This document shows positions 23,528 to 36,600 of a stretch of DNA of 64,000 nt, piece after piece (position 1 is the stretch's first letter; each line of letters begins with the position of its first letter). Both the position numbers and the translations under genes were made by a program. Below the pieces are notes generated by a model. It searched no databases and was not told the DNA's origin. It saw only the letters and a list, made by a program, of their open reading frames with translations. Source of the stretch: Asterella californica (Eukaryota; Streptophyta; Marchantiopsida; Marchantiales; Aytoniaceae). The stretch covers positions 10,627,501 to 10,691,500 of the forward strand of contig JAYKYS010000001.1 of NCBI GenBank assembly GCA_036924285.1, given 5' to 3'.

Positions 23528-25870
23528 GAACTCACCAGATGATCTGATTCCTTGTCGTATTAACCGCAGAGGTCAGATGCGATTTGACAACTTCCTGATC
23601 CCTTATAACGGAAGTGGGTCTGAAGCTAGCGAACTCCGGTAGTATCTAACCACAAAAGGAAGAAAATCTAACGTGATATAAATTTAGAGTTAAGAACTAA
23701 CAACAAACAAGGAATAACACAGAATGCAATTGAGAAGCAGGAGCATTAGAGTTGTGAGAAGCACTTCATATATATACCTCGTGCCTTAAGGTTGAGCCTG
23801 CTCAAGCATGGTCGCAGGATCTTCACTTTTAAGTTCAGTTTGAACACAAGCGCAGCTGGAATACGTGTTGTAACTTTGCAAGAGAATTCTTCATGCCTGG
23901 GACAAACAATCAGAACATGGCCCGATGTGCTCGTCAAGAAAGGAGCTCAAGTACTGCAAGTGTTCAGATTCTGACTCGTCTATGGGTTAGATCGCTGATC
24001 ACAAAAGGTTTACAATATTAATGCACAACCCTCACGAGTTTTCTCTCTAAAGACTCCGGAAGAGGTAGTGGGCAGATTTTTCCGACTAACGATACGGGAA
24101 CACCGCAGAAATCCTATCTCCTCGATCGATATCAGAGCTCAGTGTACGGGAAGAAATTGGCTTCAGGATCAACCTAGGCCTAGCTTCCAGTCACCTCGAC
24201 CTCAACCTCACCTCGACCTCAACCTTAGGCAATTGTAATATTAGGCTGAATGCCGAGAAGAATAAGATGAACCAGCAGTCGAGGGTGTCCACTCTACGTC
24301 TTGACGGGATGATACTGCACATGTCCACTACCTGGAAGACTCTGCGAAGTGTTATATATAACGTTCTCAGAACAACCTTCTCAGTGACACAGAAAACTCG
24401 GTCCCATCGGAGCTGCATACAGCCGCTTAATTTCCAATTCAAGTCGATCGTTAAGGGGTCAGCCAAGAGGAAAGTGCATTGAATCAGACAATCCAGTAAA
24501 ACCCTTCTTAGCTAGCGGAAAATAAGGAACGATATCTTTCAGGGTAAAATTCGTGAACCCCTTCACATGTACAGGTTGTTGTGTCTTACTCAATTCTGCT
24601 GACTTCCTTTTTCTGCTCGTTCATTATAGATGAAAGGTGAATTTCCCGGTTGAAGAGAACTACCTTGTATCTAACTGGTCACAACAAGAGGATCATTAAG
24701 CGTTCTTGTGGAATTGAAAATTAGAACCTAACAATAAAAAAAAAATTAGGGAGAGTGTCCGTAAAGGCAAATAAGTCTCCTTCAGAACCTTTCGACCCGG
24801 GGCCCCAATAGCACAGCTGCAGTTGACCAGTTCCCAAGAAGCAGTAGAAGTCTGAGGCACACTCTAGCTCCATACCTTATTCCTTAAGCTTGCAGCAGCT
24901 GCTCATGATCACAGAATCTTCATGTTCGAACTCAAATGCAGATTTCTCACGTGCTGTTTACTTTGAAATCCTCCATTCATGGGACAGACAAACTACGATC
25001 ATGGTCAGAGCGTGAGATGTGCTCGTAAAGAAAAGAGATCAATTACTGCGAATCTTCATATTATTCATGACTCAGCTCTACGCGTACGTAGTAGCCTAAG
25101 GGTGAAGCAAGATCCTTAGCGTTTGACATCACTACGGATCAGATTCTGATGAACCGCCGGAAGCATGTGCGTACTCTCTCCTAAGATAGGGATCAAACTA
25201 CACCATATCGACCCAAAAAGAGAGAGACACGCGACGATCGACCCAAAAAGCAGTGCGAGGTTTCTACTAGATTAAAACTACTAATAAATATTAGCATTCG
25301 TCTTTAAGAATGTGAGATCGCATACAAGAAAACGCTAGCAAAAGAACTCACCAGATGATCTGATTCTTTGTAGTATGAAGCAGATTAGGTGCGATGTAAC
25401 AACTTCTTTTTCCGGATTTGTAGCATGATTATGAACCTGGGTACCAGGCGCACTCCCGGATCGGTGTATCTAACCACCATAAGAGGACCATTTAGCGTTC
25501 TTGTGGTAATTTAGAATTTAGAATTTAACAAGAAACAAGGAATAGCACAGCTGTTGACCAGTTCCTTGGATCCAGAAGCAGAAGCAGTAGAGTGTGAGGC
25601 GCACTCCATACCTCATGCCCTGAGCTTGAAGCTGCTCATGGTCATGATGGGAACACGATCGTGTTATCATCATGAGCAGATCTTCATTTTGGGGTTCGAA
25701 TTCAAGCGCACCTTAATCAGGTGCTGTTCACTTTGAACGTTTTCACACTCCTGGGGCAATAATCATGATCAGAACTTGGGATTTGCTCGTAAGGAGAAGA
25801 TCTAGTGATCAATTATTGCAAAATTTATCAGACCTTCAAACTCCTGAGTCAACTATCGTGGATGACTGAA
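23528..25870. repeat. Three-copy ~450-bp repeat 5' of the NLR fragment
   Basis: Copies lie at about 23528-23990, 24648-25085 and 25344-25860. Copies 1 and 3 begin GAACTCACCAGATGATCTGATT. Copies 2 and 3 share TCATTAAGCGTTCTTGTGG-like words and GCTGTTGACCAGTTCC-like words. All three contain a CAAGGAATA/GCACAG block and end near a CTTCA(T/C)TTT...GTTCAA block. Identity is moderate. They sit on the 5' side of the minus-strand NLR fragment, so they may be duplicated upstream or first-exon segments of that gene family (inference). Confidence 0.6.
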
Positions 25871-26014
25871 CCAATGTGGTTGGTTCAATCAATCGCAGGT
25901 TCATGACATATCGAAGTTGTGTAAAGGGGACCAAAATCTTGAAATTTAAAACATTTCAATGACTCAAATTTTCTATGAATGCGATCCGTGATTCTATATC
26001 TGTTGGGGCATCAT

Positions 26015-26480
26015 GTGATCGCCGGCGAACTCACCAAGTACAAAAACATCAGGGTGTTATTACGCACATATAATAACAACTAATGTTACAACTAAAGGCG
26101 CTTACACTCGACCATTTGGTCACCTGCTCTCGTACCAAATACAAAATAAAGAAAGAGGACCAGGAGCGTCGACACCCGCCATGTGATCCCGGCACCACCC
26201 ACGAAATACACATAACGATAACTTGGTTATTTTGAATTCGCACATGTAAATAACAACTTAGTGTTCTTTCTTGTGTTGTCTATCTAAAAACAACCAAGGG
26301 CGTCGGCAAGTAAATGGCTTGCTCCAAGTACAAATAACTATAGATTGTTATTTCATGGTCTTCAAATAATTATGACTTGTTGTTATTTATTTTGTAACAG
26401 CTATATATTAAAAGCCAACTATGAGCGCCAGGACTCTCCATTTGGTCGCCGACTTTGGCACCAAGTACAAAATTGATAAG
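26015..26480. repeat. Degenerate repeat, about 4 copies
   Basis: The phrase GGCG...CATTTGGTC.CC...ACCAAGTACAAA recurs near 26020, 26095, 26295 and 26420. Each is followed by AATAACAACT or TTGTTATTTC words. The copies are diverged and unevenly spaced, and the region is non-coding. Confidence 0.5.
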
Positions 26481-29140
26481 TAATTGTTTATTTCGTACAT
26501 GTAAACAGTAAAATGTTATTTCTCATGTTGTCTATCATATAATAATATAAAGTTGTTATTTCACACATTGAATACAAACGTTAATAACTTGTTGCTACTT
26601 CTTTTGTTGCATATTGAAGATCAAGTGAATGATGAATTATGGTACTTTTACCTGGTTGTTGTTAGTGTCTGAATTTTGTTCGTCGTATACCTTGTCGTAC
26701 ATGCCCTACCTCACCCTCAAAAGTAGTAGAACCAATAACTAATATAACATAAGATCGATAAAGAATTCAAAGTAATAACATGATGAAATATCTGAAACTG
26801 AAAATGTTCGAAAGGAAATTTGACATGGAATTCTACGTGAACCCTGCTATATTTCAAATTTACCTCAACCTTGTAACCCCAACACAATACTTAACACAAT
26901 CATAGACAATATAACTTCTTCTCTAAAATAATGTTATAACCTTTATAGTACAAAAGGAATAAACTGAGAAAAAAGAGTTTTATTAATTCTGATAAGACAC
27001 ATGACATTCAGTTCAGATCTGAAATAGCTCCAATCCAGAAATATCTTTTGTATACTTCGGAAGTTAGGATGATCTCTTCTTGTCATTCTTAGAGCTATAA
27101 CCCATTCATATGCTTGTCGTTGGATAAGAGTTGATTATTTGAGGAAATGACTTAATAACAATCTCTCATCTCTAGGGATCCCTGATAAATCTCTATCGAT
27201 TAAATTTTAAGGGTAAGAGAATCTATCACTTTATGAATACAAATTTGTAGCTGATACTACAATCTGTGGGTTTGTTGACTCGTGATAACTGACTTTTGGA
27301 TAAAGTTGAATATAAATAATCGGAGACTTTGAAAAAAGTGGAAAGTAAAGATTTTCTAATAAGGCCATAACACTCATATAAGATAATCTTCATGATCATT
27401 TCTAGAGAAAGGAGGATTCAAAATTGTATTCTACATCATAATGTTAAACACATAGTAATTTGGATAATATTTCCAAACAAGATGAATATGTTGGAGATAT
27501 ATATATATAAAAGGCTTAGATTTTCTTAAACTATTAGAATGTATATCTATAACATTAATTACTGCACAAATTTTATCATATCAGATAAAACAAAAAGCTG
27601 GCATTCAGTCAATGGAAACCCATGGCGAAACGGAATCAGTCCAGGAGCAACTCAAAAAAGTTAAATAAACAAGAACAAAATTCCGTATGCGAAGAAATTT
27701 AAAAACTAGTAACCATTACAGGACATGACAGCATATGCTTTTCTATAATAGAGTTACATGTTTCCGGTTGTGGTTATTTGATCATATATATCTTATATTT
27801 GACAGACGGATAATGCGACTCCTTGTATACTCTTCAGTACTTCTCTCTCTCTATATATGTATATATATATGCATTGCCAAGATAACTTTGGGGAACTTGT
27901 GTCCGTTTGAAGAAAGATACAAGTGTAAGTGAAATCCTATATCAAATTTACAGGAAAATTTAATATATTTTACAAATACTAATTGCCAGTCTGGAAAAGA
28001 AGACCCGGATATAAACCGTTAGGGGAACGCAGACAGATGCACTCCTTTAAAGTACATATGCGTGATGCTGATTATGACCAGAGCACTTAACGAAAAAAAT
28101 AATTTATTACCTAATTTTTCTCAACAAAACTGTTAGATAATAAATTAACCTTTTACATATTTTCCCCTCCTTCAGTACATGAATATCAAGGAAGTATCTG
28201 AAACTCCTGCCAAATACTGGTTGCATAATGAATACACTTCGTGATGATCTTGCTTATGGCTGATTTCAGTGACGCTGCAAAGGTAGCTTACTTGGCGTTA
28301 CGCTGTACACAGCACAAGAATGGTTAATTCCAAAACTCCCTGGACTGCCTCGGTTTGGTGTCACCAAGTAATTAGATGCACATAGAGTATGTGTCGTATC
28401 TCCTTTCCATAGGATGGTTTGGAGATTGTGCATCATGTCGGCTGCTCGTTCGTCCTGAACGGTTCCTTCTCACTTTAAATGTCGAACCTTATTTATTTAC
28501 GACTTTTGATACATTACTGGTGTGTCAGAGGGCAGTCGGCCCTCCTCTCTTATTCACGCACGGCTGAACCGACGATCTTACATGCTCTAAATGGGCCAAC
28601 CAAACCCCAGAATTGGGTACGTCGAAGGATAACGCTTGTTAGAAAGGGCCTCTATCATCTCACGGATTTCTGACCGACTGTGTTCCCCGGACAGAAGAAG
28701 AATGTGATATATCGTTGCAGGGCATCCAGCGCACCTACAGTCCGTGGAGTGTCTTAGAGATGAACTGCCACTTCCTCGTAGCCTGATGGCAGGATTGGTC
28801 ATCTTCAGTTCTTGTGCATGTTCTCGATGATCGCATTCCAACGCACATTTCATGCATTGGGGGTCCGTTTGAAGCAGCAACGCCTTTATCCTCGTCAGAA
28901 TAAACATCACCGCTCATTCAATCATAGGATGGTGGTGAATATCAAGGAACACAGAATAAAGTGATTACAGAAATTATGTACATTCAGTGAAACACATTCC
29001 GAATCCCTGTTGTCAGGAGCGCCTAACAACAAACAAGCTGGATGTGCCCAAACCCCAAAATAATGAAAGAGGGCAGGTTTTCTTGGCTACAAGCAAGTGT
29101 CCTACGAAATGCTTGACCAGCAGCGTTTGATCAAGTGCTA
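26481..29140. other. AT-rich intergenic, then 3' flank of the Atos-like gene
   Basis: 26.5-28.2 kb is AT-rich with simple TA runs (27485-27510 and 27840-27875). 28.5-29.1 kb is more mixed and probably contains the 3' UTR and flank of the minus-strand Atos-like gene. I do not support the short ORFs here. Confidence 0.35.
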
Positions 29141-32100
29141 TCAGCTGTACTCAAAGTACTTGGGGTCTGCAGGAAAATCGTACTCCACTTGCAGCTGCCA
29201 CATTGACCAATACCCACCGCAAGATGCCATCAATAATCTCCGACACACTCTTAAAAGATGCCATAGACACGCATACGCTGATCTAACCCTTACTTTCACG
29301 CCTAACCCACGAGGAAAATGAGAACACATAACCCTACTGGCCTCTCAAAAGCAAGTTGATAAATGACGATGATGACCGCTAACCACTCCGAGAATATATA
29401 CTCTTCTCTTTGCACGCAACAAGAATCTACAGTTTGCCTACTCCAAGGTTTGGCGGAAGCAAGATATGGGTCATTCTAACGTGCACAACACACATCAATA
29501 GACAAACAAGGCAAGATGCCGCCTTAAACCAATTCGGAGTAGTTTTGCTGCCTTTCAGTCACTTCCACAATCACGGATTGCACGATCATTCAGAGCACAT
29601 GACATAACCCACGCTACACTCCAACGTGTAGCCGATTCTTGACGGATGAGCATAATTTCCACAAATATTAAATCACTTTCTATCTACGAAGCGATTTCCG
29701 TCAGACGAGCCAGCACACAGCTGGGAAAAGGCTACAACGGCCAACAACAACATTATCTGATTACTAGTTGTGATTTGTGAAGAACCAAGCAGGATTTAGC
29801 GAGTTCCTCCTGAGTACAACTGTCCGGAGACTGTTCTCTTTGCAATCCCATTTAGACGGGAACATCTGTATAATTGTCGGCAAACAAAATTCCGGGTTCT
29901 CATCTCCATAGTTTAACCAAGTAGCACCTTCTCTCCCCACAAAGTCAAACCTTCGCCTTCTAAAAACAGCTGTCTAGACCATGTAATTATGCTGAGACTG
30001 CCAGTTGTATTAGTAATGGTCGTTTTAGAAGCCGGTGAACGGTGAACGGACAGGATGCTAATCTCTACATGCGTACTAATAAAACGCTCCGCGATGAAAG
30101 GAGGGAGCATAAAAGCACATATTCTTTCATTCTGCAGATCGCCTCGAGTGAGATGAACTACAGGACTTTCAAATCGTAGTACGGATCAACATGAACCAAT
30201 CCAGTTTAGGACACCCAAGAAGCCAACCAGAGAACGAGAAAAAGATAAAAGATAAAGGACGTCAGACGACGGAGTTACTAGTGTGCCTACGTCTGCCTTT
30301 TCACTGGTTCGAACTTGGTCCTACGTGAACCTTGACAAGAAAAGAAATTCTATAGGGAACATGCAGTTTGTGTGATGTATGCAGTGGTACAGGAACATGC
30401 AGAATCGAATTTTCCGGTCAGGATGCAGCAAACCACCCAGAAAAAACTTCAACTGGATACGATAACAAGCCAGCACATAGAATCTGAGAAACCCAGTAGA
30501 CGCCTTGACAGCATGGCAAGAGGCAATATCAATGAGATATCTAGACATGTAATGCCTTAGCAGCTAGAGTTAAGTTAACGACGAAGACGAAGGTCAGAGA
30601 GCATACCTTGCCCTCATCGGAATCAGACTGCCTCTGAGGAAAAACGACACGTAGATCCTCATAAATATAGAAACGACGCTCGTCTTTAACTTCGAGCCCC
30701 TTGTTCGCCCCGGGGGGAGGTACTGTAGGGAACTCTGGAGTTTGAACGCAAGGTAGTCCAGAGCTTTTTCCCTTCTTTAGGGAAGGACACATAAAACGAA
30801 GATGAAGGGCATAACGTAGTGAGTTCCCTCCACCTTCTACGTTGTTCACACCTCCAGGCCCGCTCAGCTTTGTGGATACATTGCCCTTGCGAAGACCCGC
30901 ATTTGGTAGAGACAAGGGTTCTACTTGTTTTGAATGCTGTTTCTCTGTCCGTTCTGAACCTTCTATTTTCCCTTCTACAATTATGTTGCTGCTCCGCCAA
31001 TGTACTCCATCCTGTAAACCATCACCCCTCCTCCCCATTAAGTTATCGCATTCAAGTAGGCTTGAACCGATACCCCCACAACAATCAGCAGCACATAGTA
31101 CTTCGTGGTCGCAACTGTCTGGACAACTACAAAGAGGTCTGGGTGAGCTCTTTCTACTCCCGTTTAGCTGGGTTTCTACATCGGAAATGTTCTTCGACGA
31201 CTTAGCCCTGTCCTCCCAAGTTCGGTTGGTGTACACTCCCAACCCACCTTTTGGGTCGCTATTCCCTCCATTGAAACTGGAGAAACTACACCTGGGACCT
31301 GATCGTACTGAACCGGCGGGCCGTGATGAGGTTGGACCCCCTGAAGCTGGAGTCATCTCCCTTTTGGAGACAGTTGCAGCCAAAGACACTTTATGTCGTA
31401 AGAATGTCTGCAGTCATAATTTCGCAGAATTAGAAGACCATACAAGCTACAGCGACAAACTCTTCAAAATGACCTGCGGCGAGAGAAAACAAATAAAGTT
31501 TTCAAACAATTCTTTCTCTCAGTTACACACCTTCGTGCCAGGTGGCATATCAGATAGATCATAACTGCATATGAAGGTGTGGACAGGAGTCATTTCCGGG
31601 TTGCTCAGGACCTGCAAGGGAAAGGATACTATTAAATACCTTAGAGAGCTGGAACTCAAGCACGTTAAAACTGGATTCTGACTACCACTAGTTCCCCTCG
31701 GATGAGTTGTTTCACTTGAAACACGAGTCTGTATCGACAACTTAAGGATAGAGAACTTAACAACGAAGCAATTATCCTACAGAAATCGGAACTCGTCACT
31801 CCAGGTCTGCTTATAATCTGTTGCTTACTGGACACAGAATCTATCTTTGCGAAAGGTCGAATTCGCTGAGAAACGTCGGAAGTAAATTGTTCTATGGCGA
31901 TCCGTTCCAGGATCAACGACACAGAAGGAATAGAATCCATTGTAGAAACTACAGGAGACTACCCAAAGGTGTAATGATAACAAGAGGACCACCAGACGTA
32001 TGCATTATAATGATCATTTATCGTATGGTCTTTCTAATAAGAGAAACTGCAGTTAGAGATGTATATCCAGAGTACAGAGTGTTGGAAACAGTAGCACATA

Positions 32101-34345
32101 GACACATTCTCTGAAAGCGACGCCCTTTGGTATGGACGACCAACACAGAGAGCGAATAATTTAGTAACCTTAAGGACAAAACAGAAACGAGTGTGCTCCG
32201 TCTGTGATAAAACTGTCAGTACACAGGGCAATAAACAAGCATAGTTCCACGATCTGGCAAAACAGTCGATCAGTTTCCTAAACAGGGTAAAACAGGGTAT
32301 ATTTCTGTCTTTTTGGTTTGGGAACTGGGTGTACCAACTGCACTCGGCCACGGACAGGAATCCGAAATCGACTTTTACTTCCGCGACCAGAATCACTGCA
32401 CCGGTGCTTGACTGGCTTCGACTTGCTTCCGGCGACACCTCCGGAAAGATCAATTGACGCAGCATAATACAGCAGGGAACTATCTCCATCCACACACGTG
32501 ACAGAAAACGGAAGTCTTTTCACAGGAGGAGACCAGCTCCCTCCCGAAACGGTCAGCAAAGCTAAAAAGCCATCTAGTCGCTGCACATTCCGGAACAAAG
32601 ACCAAACTTGATAAGCCCAGCGTCAGTTTAGCGAAGTCCGTCAAGCAGCTGGGACATATCCAGTTCGTGGCACTTCTGGTTGCCCCGAAACATAACTTAT
32701 CGACATCTGAGAACAAAGCCAAGATCAGACAGATATCAACACATGCTTCAATACGGAAGATCCAGAAAAAAATAAAAGCTGGTCAAATTAATAAAATAGA
32801 GAACTAAGATCACATGTAGTGCTGATATCAGACCCCAAGGAAGAAATTTATGGTTCTAAGAGATGAATAGCTAGATACAGCTCTTACCTGGCAGGGCTTT
32901 CCAGCAAGAAAGCGTCCTGAAAGCAAGGATTCCTCAAAAGAGCCCACGAGAGATCGTCTGGCAGCCAGCAAAGTGGCGCACCCAGGACTCTTGATCCCAA
33001 CCACAGAAGGTGCAGAAGTAGCCTCCAGAACCCAACTTGACCCACTGTCTGTACTTTGTTTCCGAGGGTTACTCCAAGTATATTTACAATCGTGTCGGAG
33101 TTCCTCGTCACGCGAATGTTCCGACGTACTGTTGTCTTTGTCCAAATCAAACGCCACTCCCTTCGACCGCTTTTCTGAATCAAAGTCGACCCCTTTCAAC
33201 CGGGTAGGCCCCGGGGGAGATAGCAATAAGTTTGATTGCTCAGCAAACCTCCTATGTACCTGCTCAACTCCTCCGGGGGACACGAGCCGAGGACCAAGAG
33301 GAGATAAGGACAGCATTGGTGAAGGCACAGGCCGAGGAGCTTGAGACCACTTCAAATTGCATTCTAAGGCCCCAGACCTCTGCTGCTCTGGAGTCCTCTG
33401 ATTTGTCCACAGAGGCCGGAAGGAGGAAGCAACTACAGACTGTCGTGCAACCTGGCCAGATCTCTCGGGCCTGTCAGTGAGGACAGGTCCATCAGTTTGA
33501 GTACCAATGTACCCCTCTGTTGCTTCTCTATTTCGATCCCTTCCCCAGGCTCCTGGTATAGGGACAGGGTTACTCGTTGCTGAATTTACTGAACTGAAAC
33601 CAATGTATTTACAAGCACCGGCACCATCTTCTTCATTTTGTGCGCCTTTCTCCACGAGGTCCTCAAAGTCGACTGTTAGGTTTTCTGCCAAAATTCCAGC
33701 GTTGGGTCCAGTGGCAAGCATGTCAGAGAGGGGAGAAGACGTCCTCCTATGCGCCTTACTTTCAGGAGGCTCGCCATTCGCACTTCTATGCGCAAGAGAT
33801 GCCTTGCCGGGCAACTCATGTAACAACGAGTCAACATCCTTCTCCCAACTCGTGGGTTTCGGGGTTTTAGGTGAAGAAACTCGCGAATTGAAACCCACTA
33901 TAGTTGAGGGTGGAACAGCACTACTGAGAGTTTTGATAGAGCGTTGGCTATGTATCTGTTTGTCTCCAAGCCCTCTTCCTCTACCCCCACCGGCGGCTGG
34001 CGGGTACTTCCAGGCCGCTTTGTGAATTTCATCGTCCCTGTGACCCAAACTACATAGCTGCGAGGGCGGCGCGTCAAAGCCTCCACAATCGCAAAATTCT
34101 ACAAAACCCTTACGTCCTGGTGGACTTGAGTCCACCAGTGACTTCAAAGGTGCTGCTTTCAAACCAACCAATGGCAGAGGTCCGGATACAGTCCCATCAC
34201 TATCTCTATTATTCACAACACCACCACATTCCTGGCTACTAGAACGGCAGAACTGAAGCACCGATGCTGAGGGACTACGCTGCACAGCAACTGCTCCTCC
34301 GTTATCCCCTGCTGGTTCCTCACTCGATACTTGGGGCAAACCCAT
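29141..34345 (-). CDS. Atos-family protein (DUF4210-type), 5 exons, 879 aa
   Basis: Exons in transcript order: 34345-32888, 32580-32335, 31611-31531, 31407-30607 and 29194-29141. Every intron is GT-AG, every junction is phase 0, and each exon length is a multiple of three. The ATG at 34345 opens the long first exon. Residues ~465-478 ([14 protein letters not shown]) begin the Atos conserved domain, which continues through exon 2 ([14 protein letters not shown], ~487 on) and exon 3 ([15 protein letters not shown], ending at 595). The second conserved block starts TFLRHK (596) and, after a ~190-aa low-complexity insert, resumes as LRYALHLRF (~790) and [17 protein letters not shown] (~839). The last exon adds [17 protein letters not shown]. 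The first 460 residues are Ser/Pro/Gly-rich and probably disordered. Animal relatives (Atossa/FAM214) are nuclear regulators. The plant role is not known to me. The least certain part is the short last exon beyond a 1.4-kb intron. Confidence 0.85.
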
Positions 34346-35547
34346 TTTGAAACTCTTCTTTCTTCCTGAGTTTCTTCCTTGTTAAGCAGCACACAAGATC
34401 AATCGACTCTAACTAACACTTCCGGCTTCTTTTGCTTCAGAGAACAAACCACCCTATCACTAGCCTCGCATCGCTTCTCATGAAAACACTAGGGACGAAA
34501 GAACGAATTCCGCTCCTAACACAGAACATGATCTCTCCTTCGTTTCAAACCTTCTCAAACGGCGGGGCAGTTCCTTATACTGCTTTAGACAACTTCATTG
34601 TCCTCGTTTCAGAGGGAAGGCCACGGCTTACAAATATTCAGCGCTACCCCTGACAGCGTCCAGCGATTCCCGTGCTTCCAAAGCAAGCTGCGACTGTAAA
34701 CAGCCCGTGTAATTCGAAACTCAATGGCGTAAAAGCTGCTCAAGAAGGAGTCCATGACCACCCCATCTGGAAGAACATCTTGAAGAAACCAGTAGCGAAA
34801 CCACCGTGGTTCCGTACACAAGATTCACGCCGCACAGCATATTCCGAACGCGTTGTCTCATCTCGTGATCTTTCTAGAAAGAAACGCCACTTCTCCGACT
34901 GGGCAAGGTCAATAAGGCTCCACACCCATTTCGACTATAAGGGGCATCATTAATCAAACCACAATTTTCAGCGGATTGTACCAATTCCGAAGCAAAACCC
35001 CACGAATTCTACTTACCTGCAGCTATCCCTAACTAAACTGCAGACAGCTGCGATCTGCAACGACTCGCATATATCCAGTCTTTCTATCTGCTATCAATGT
35101 CAAGACATGTGCATAGTCGATATAAGACTAAAAATACTCCAGGAAGAAGAAAGGGACTCGGGTCGGCAATCCCCGACTTGCAGCAGCTCTTGGGTTCCCA
35201 GAGTATTGTCCGGTATAAGGAAACATGTTGAGCCTAACACAATCTTCTCCGCGAATGCTCAAAAGCAGTCTCCAAGTAACCCGTCGTCGTTAGCGTGCAG
35301 TGATCGCCAAGCCCGACCAGACAAGTCAGACTCCTCCAATCCCACGGCGAGAATAACCAATGCGCCACGCTTAAACCTTTGGCTCTTCTCCAATTCAACA
35401 GTGTCTCCTCAATCGGCCTCCGTGCTGCAAACTTCACTCTTTGACTCCATTCCCAGCACACCCGGAATAGGTACCGAGCCGGAGCAAAGAGCTGGTGTGC
35501 TTCTCACACTTTACGACATTTTTAAACCTTCCAACTCAAGAAAAGAT

Positions 35548-35592
35548 GAATCAAAACCTCACACGTCAACACAGCGTGTGAGGTTTTGATTC
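35548..35592. repeat. Perfect 18-bp inverted repeat with 9-nt loop
   Basis: GAATCAAAACCTCACACG is followed by a 9-base loop and then its exact reverse complement CGTGTGAGGTTTTGATTC. It lies about 1.2 kb upstream of the Atos-like ATG, so it may be in the 5' leader or promoter. Confidence 0.9.
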
Positions 35593-36049
35593 AACCCCAC
35601 CCGAAAAGCAAACCTGTCTTCCGTGCATTTCCGCGCTCGGCAATCCCTTCGTCTGGCCCTTCTTCGCTCTTCTTCTTTCGCTCTTCCTTCTGCCTAAACT
35701 CTCTCCGTTCCACCGCTATCACATCAGCACCCTCTTCATCATCATCATCAAATTGGCCTCAACTCCTCCAAAAGGTGTTTTGCTCCCATCCGTGCTGCTC
35801 TGCATACCGGCACCTGCCGCAAACCGCAGCCCTCGCCTCTGCCCACGATTGCTCCGGCTCATTCCAATCCTCTCTCGTCCGACTCACAGCCAATAATATC
35901 CAATCTCCCACTTGCCTTTGGCTTGGCTGGGCTTGGCTTGGCTTTCCTTTGAGTGGGCCGGAATGTTAACTCGGATCCCTTGTTGTGGTCTCTTCTGGTC
36001 TAGGGTCCACAACCAGAGAGCACAAAGTGAACTGATCAAAGGGCACTGA

Positions 36050-36053
<4 letters not shown>

Positions 36054-36083
<30 letters not shown>
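36054..36083. repeat. CT/GA microsatellite
   Basis: About 15 uninterrupted CT dinucleotides (GA on the minus strand), upstream of the minus-strand Atos-like gene. Confidence 0.95.
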
Positions 36084-36086
<3 letters not shown>

Positions 36087-36600
36087 TGGGCTACTTGAGC
36101 CTAGTTCATAATGTGATGCTCTTGTGCCGTCTTGTCTGCTCTCTCCGTCTCTGCGGCAAGCAACGAAGGACAAGCTCCTCGCCTGCTCAAGCATTTTTGC
36201 CTTCGCTGGTCACACCAGAGAAAGAGTTACTAGGATCATCCGCCCCCGCTAATCGATCGTCGTGAGCCTGTCTCTAATTACGCGTTGTCCAACGTGGCCT
36301 GCTGACGTGGTCAAGAATCAGGGCTGACATGTCGCCACTTGTTCACTCCCTGTGCCAAATCGACCAAACTACTTCAGAAGCTGTGCGGCTGCGCGCTGTC
36401 GGGGCCCCACCGAACCCGCTCTGCGCACCCTGAGCTGAGGCTGAAATCCTATCCCCTACGGGATCCAAGATAAACCGTAGTCAACTAGAGTCTAGACCTG
36501 GTCCCTTCTGCTGACGCGGCCTCTGCCGACTCGGTCCATACATGCACCACGTATACCAAAAGCTTACACTCCGCCGTTCGCTCAACTTCGCTGCTGCTGC

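Larger units (their letters stand above)
34346..36600 (-). promoter_or_regulatory. Probable 5' UTR and promoter region of the Atos-like gene
   Basis: This GC-richer, Ser/Pro-biased stretch upstream of the ATG at 34345 contains a perfect 18-bp hairpin (35548-35592) and a CT/GA microsatellite (36054-36083). GA runs are common in plant promoters and leaders. No TATA box or start site can be assigned with confidence. Plus-strand ORFs here are compositional. Confidence 0.35.

Noticed and set aside
25620..25720. tRNA-like GGGTTCGAATTC
   Set aside because: It has a T-loop-like string, but no matching acceptor stem, D-arm or anticodon arm.
28587..28910. 107-aa minus-strand ORF just downstream of the Atos-like gene
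   Set aside because: Its first codon is GTG and it has no recognisable motif. It most likely lies in the 3' flank or UTR.
30842..31564. 240-aa plus-strand ORF
   Set aside because: It is antisense to exons 3-4 of the Atos-like gene. The minus strand has the conserved domains and splice sites.
33507..34025. 172-aa plus-strand ORF
   Set aside because: It is the antisense shadow of Atos-like exon 1.
35107..35969. Plus-strand ORFs of 160 and 127 aa upstream of the Atos-like gene
   Set aside because: Ser/Pro-rich frames in a GC-rich leader or promoter. The hairpin at 35548-35592 is part of their text, and no domain or splice context is visible.
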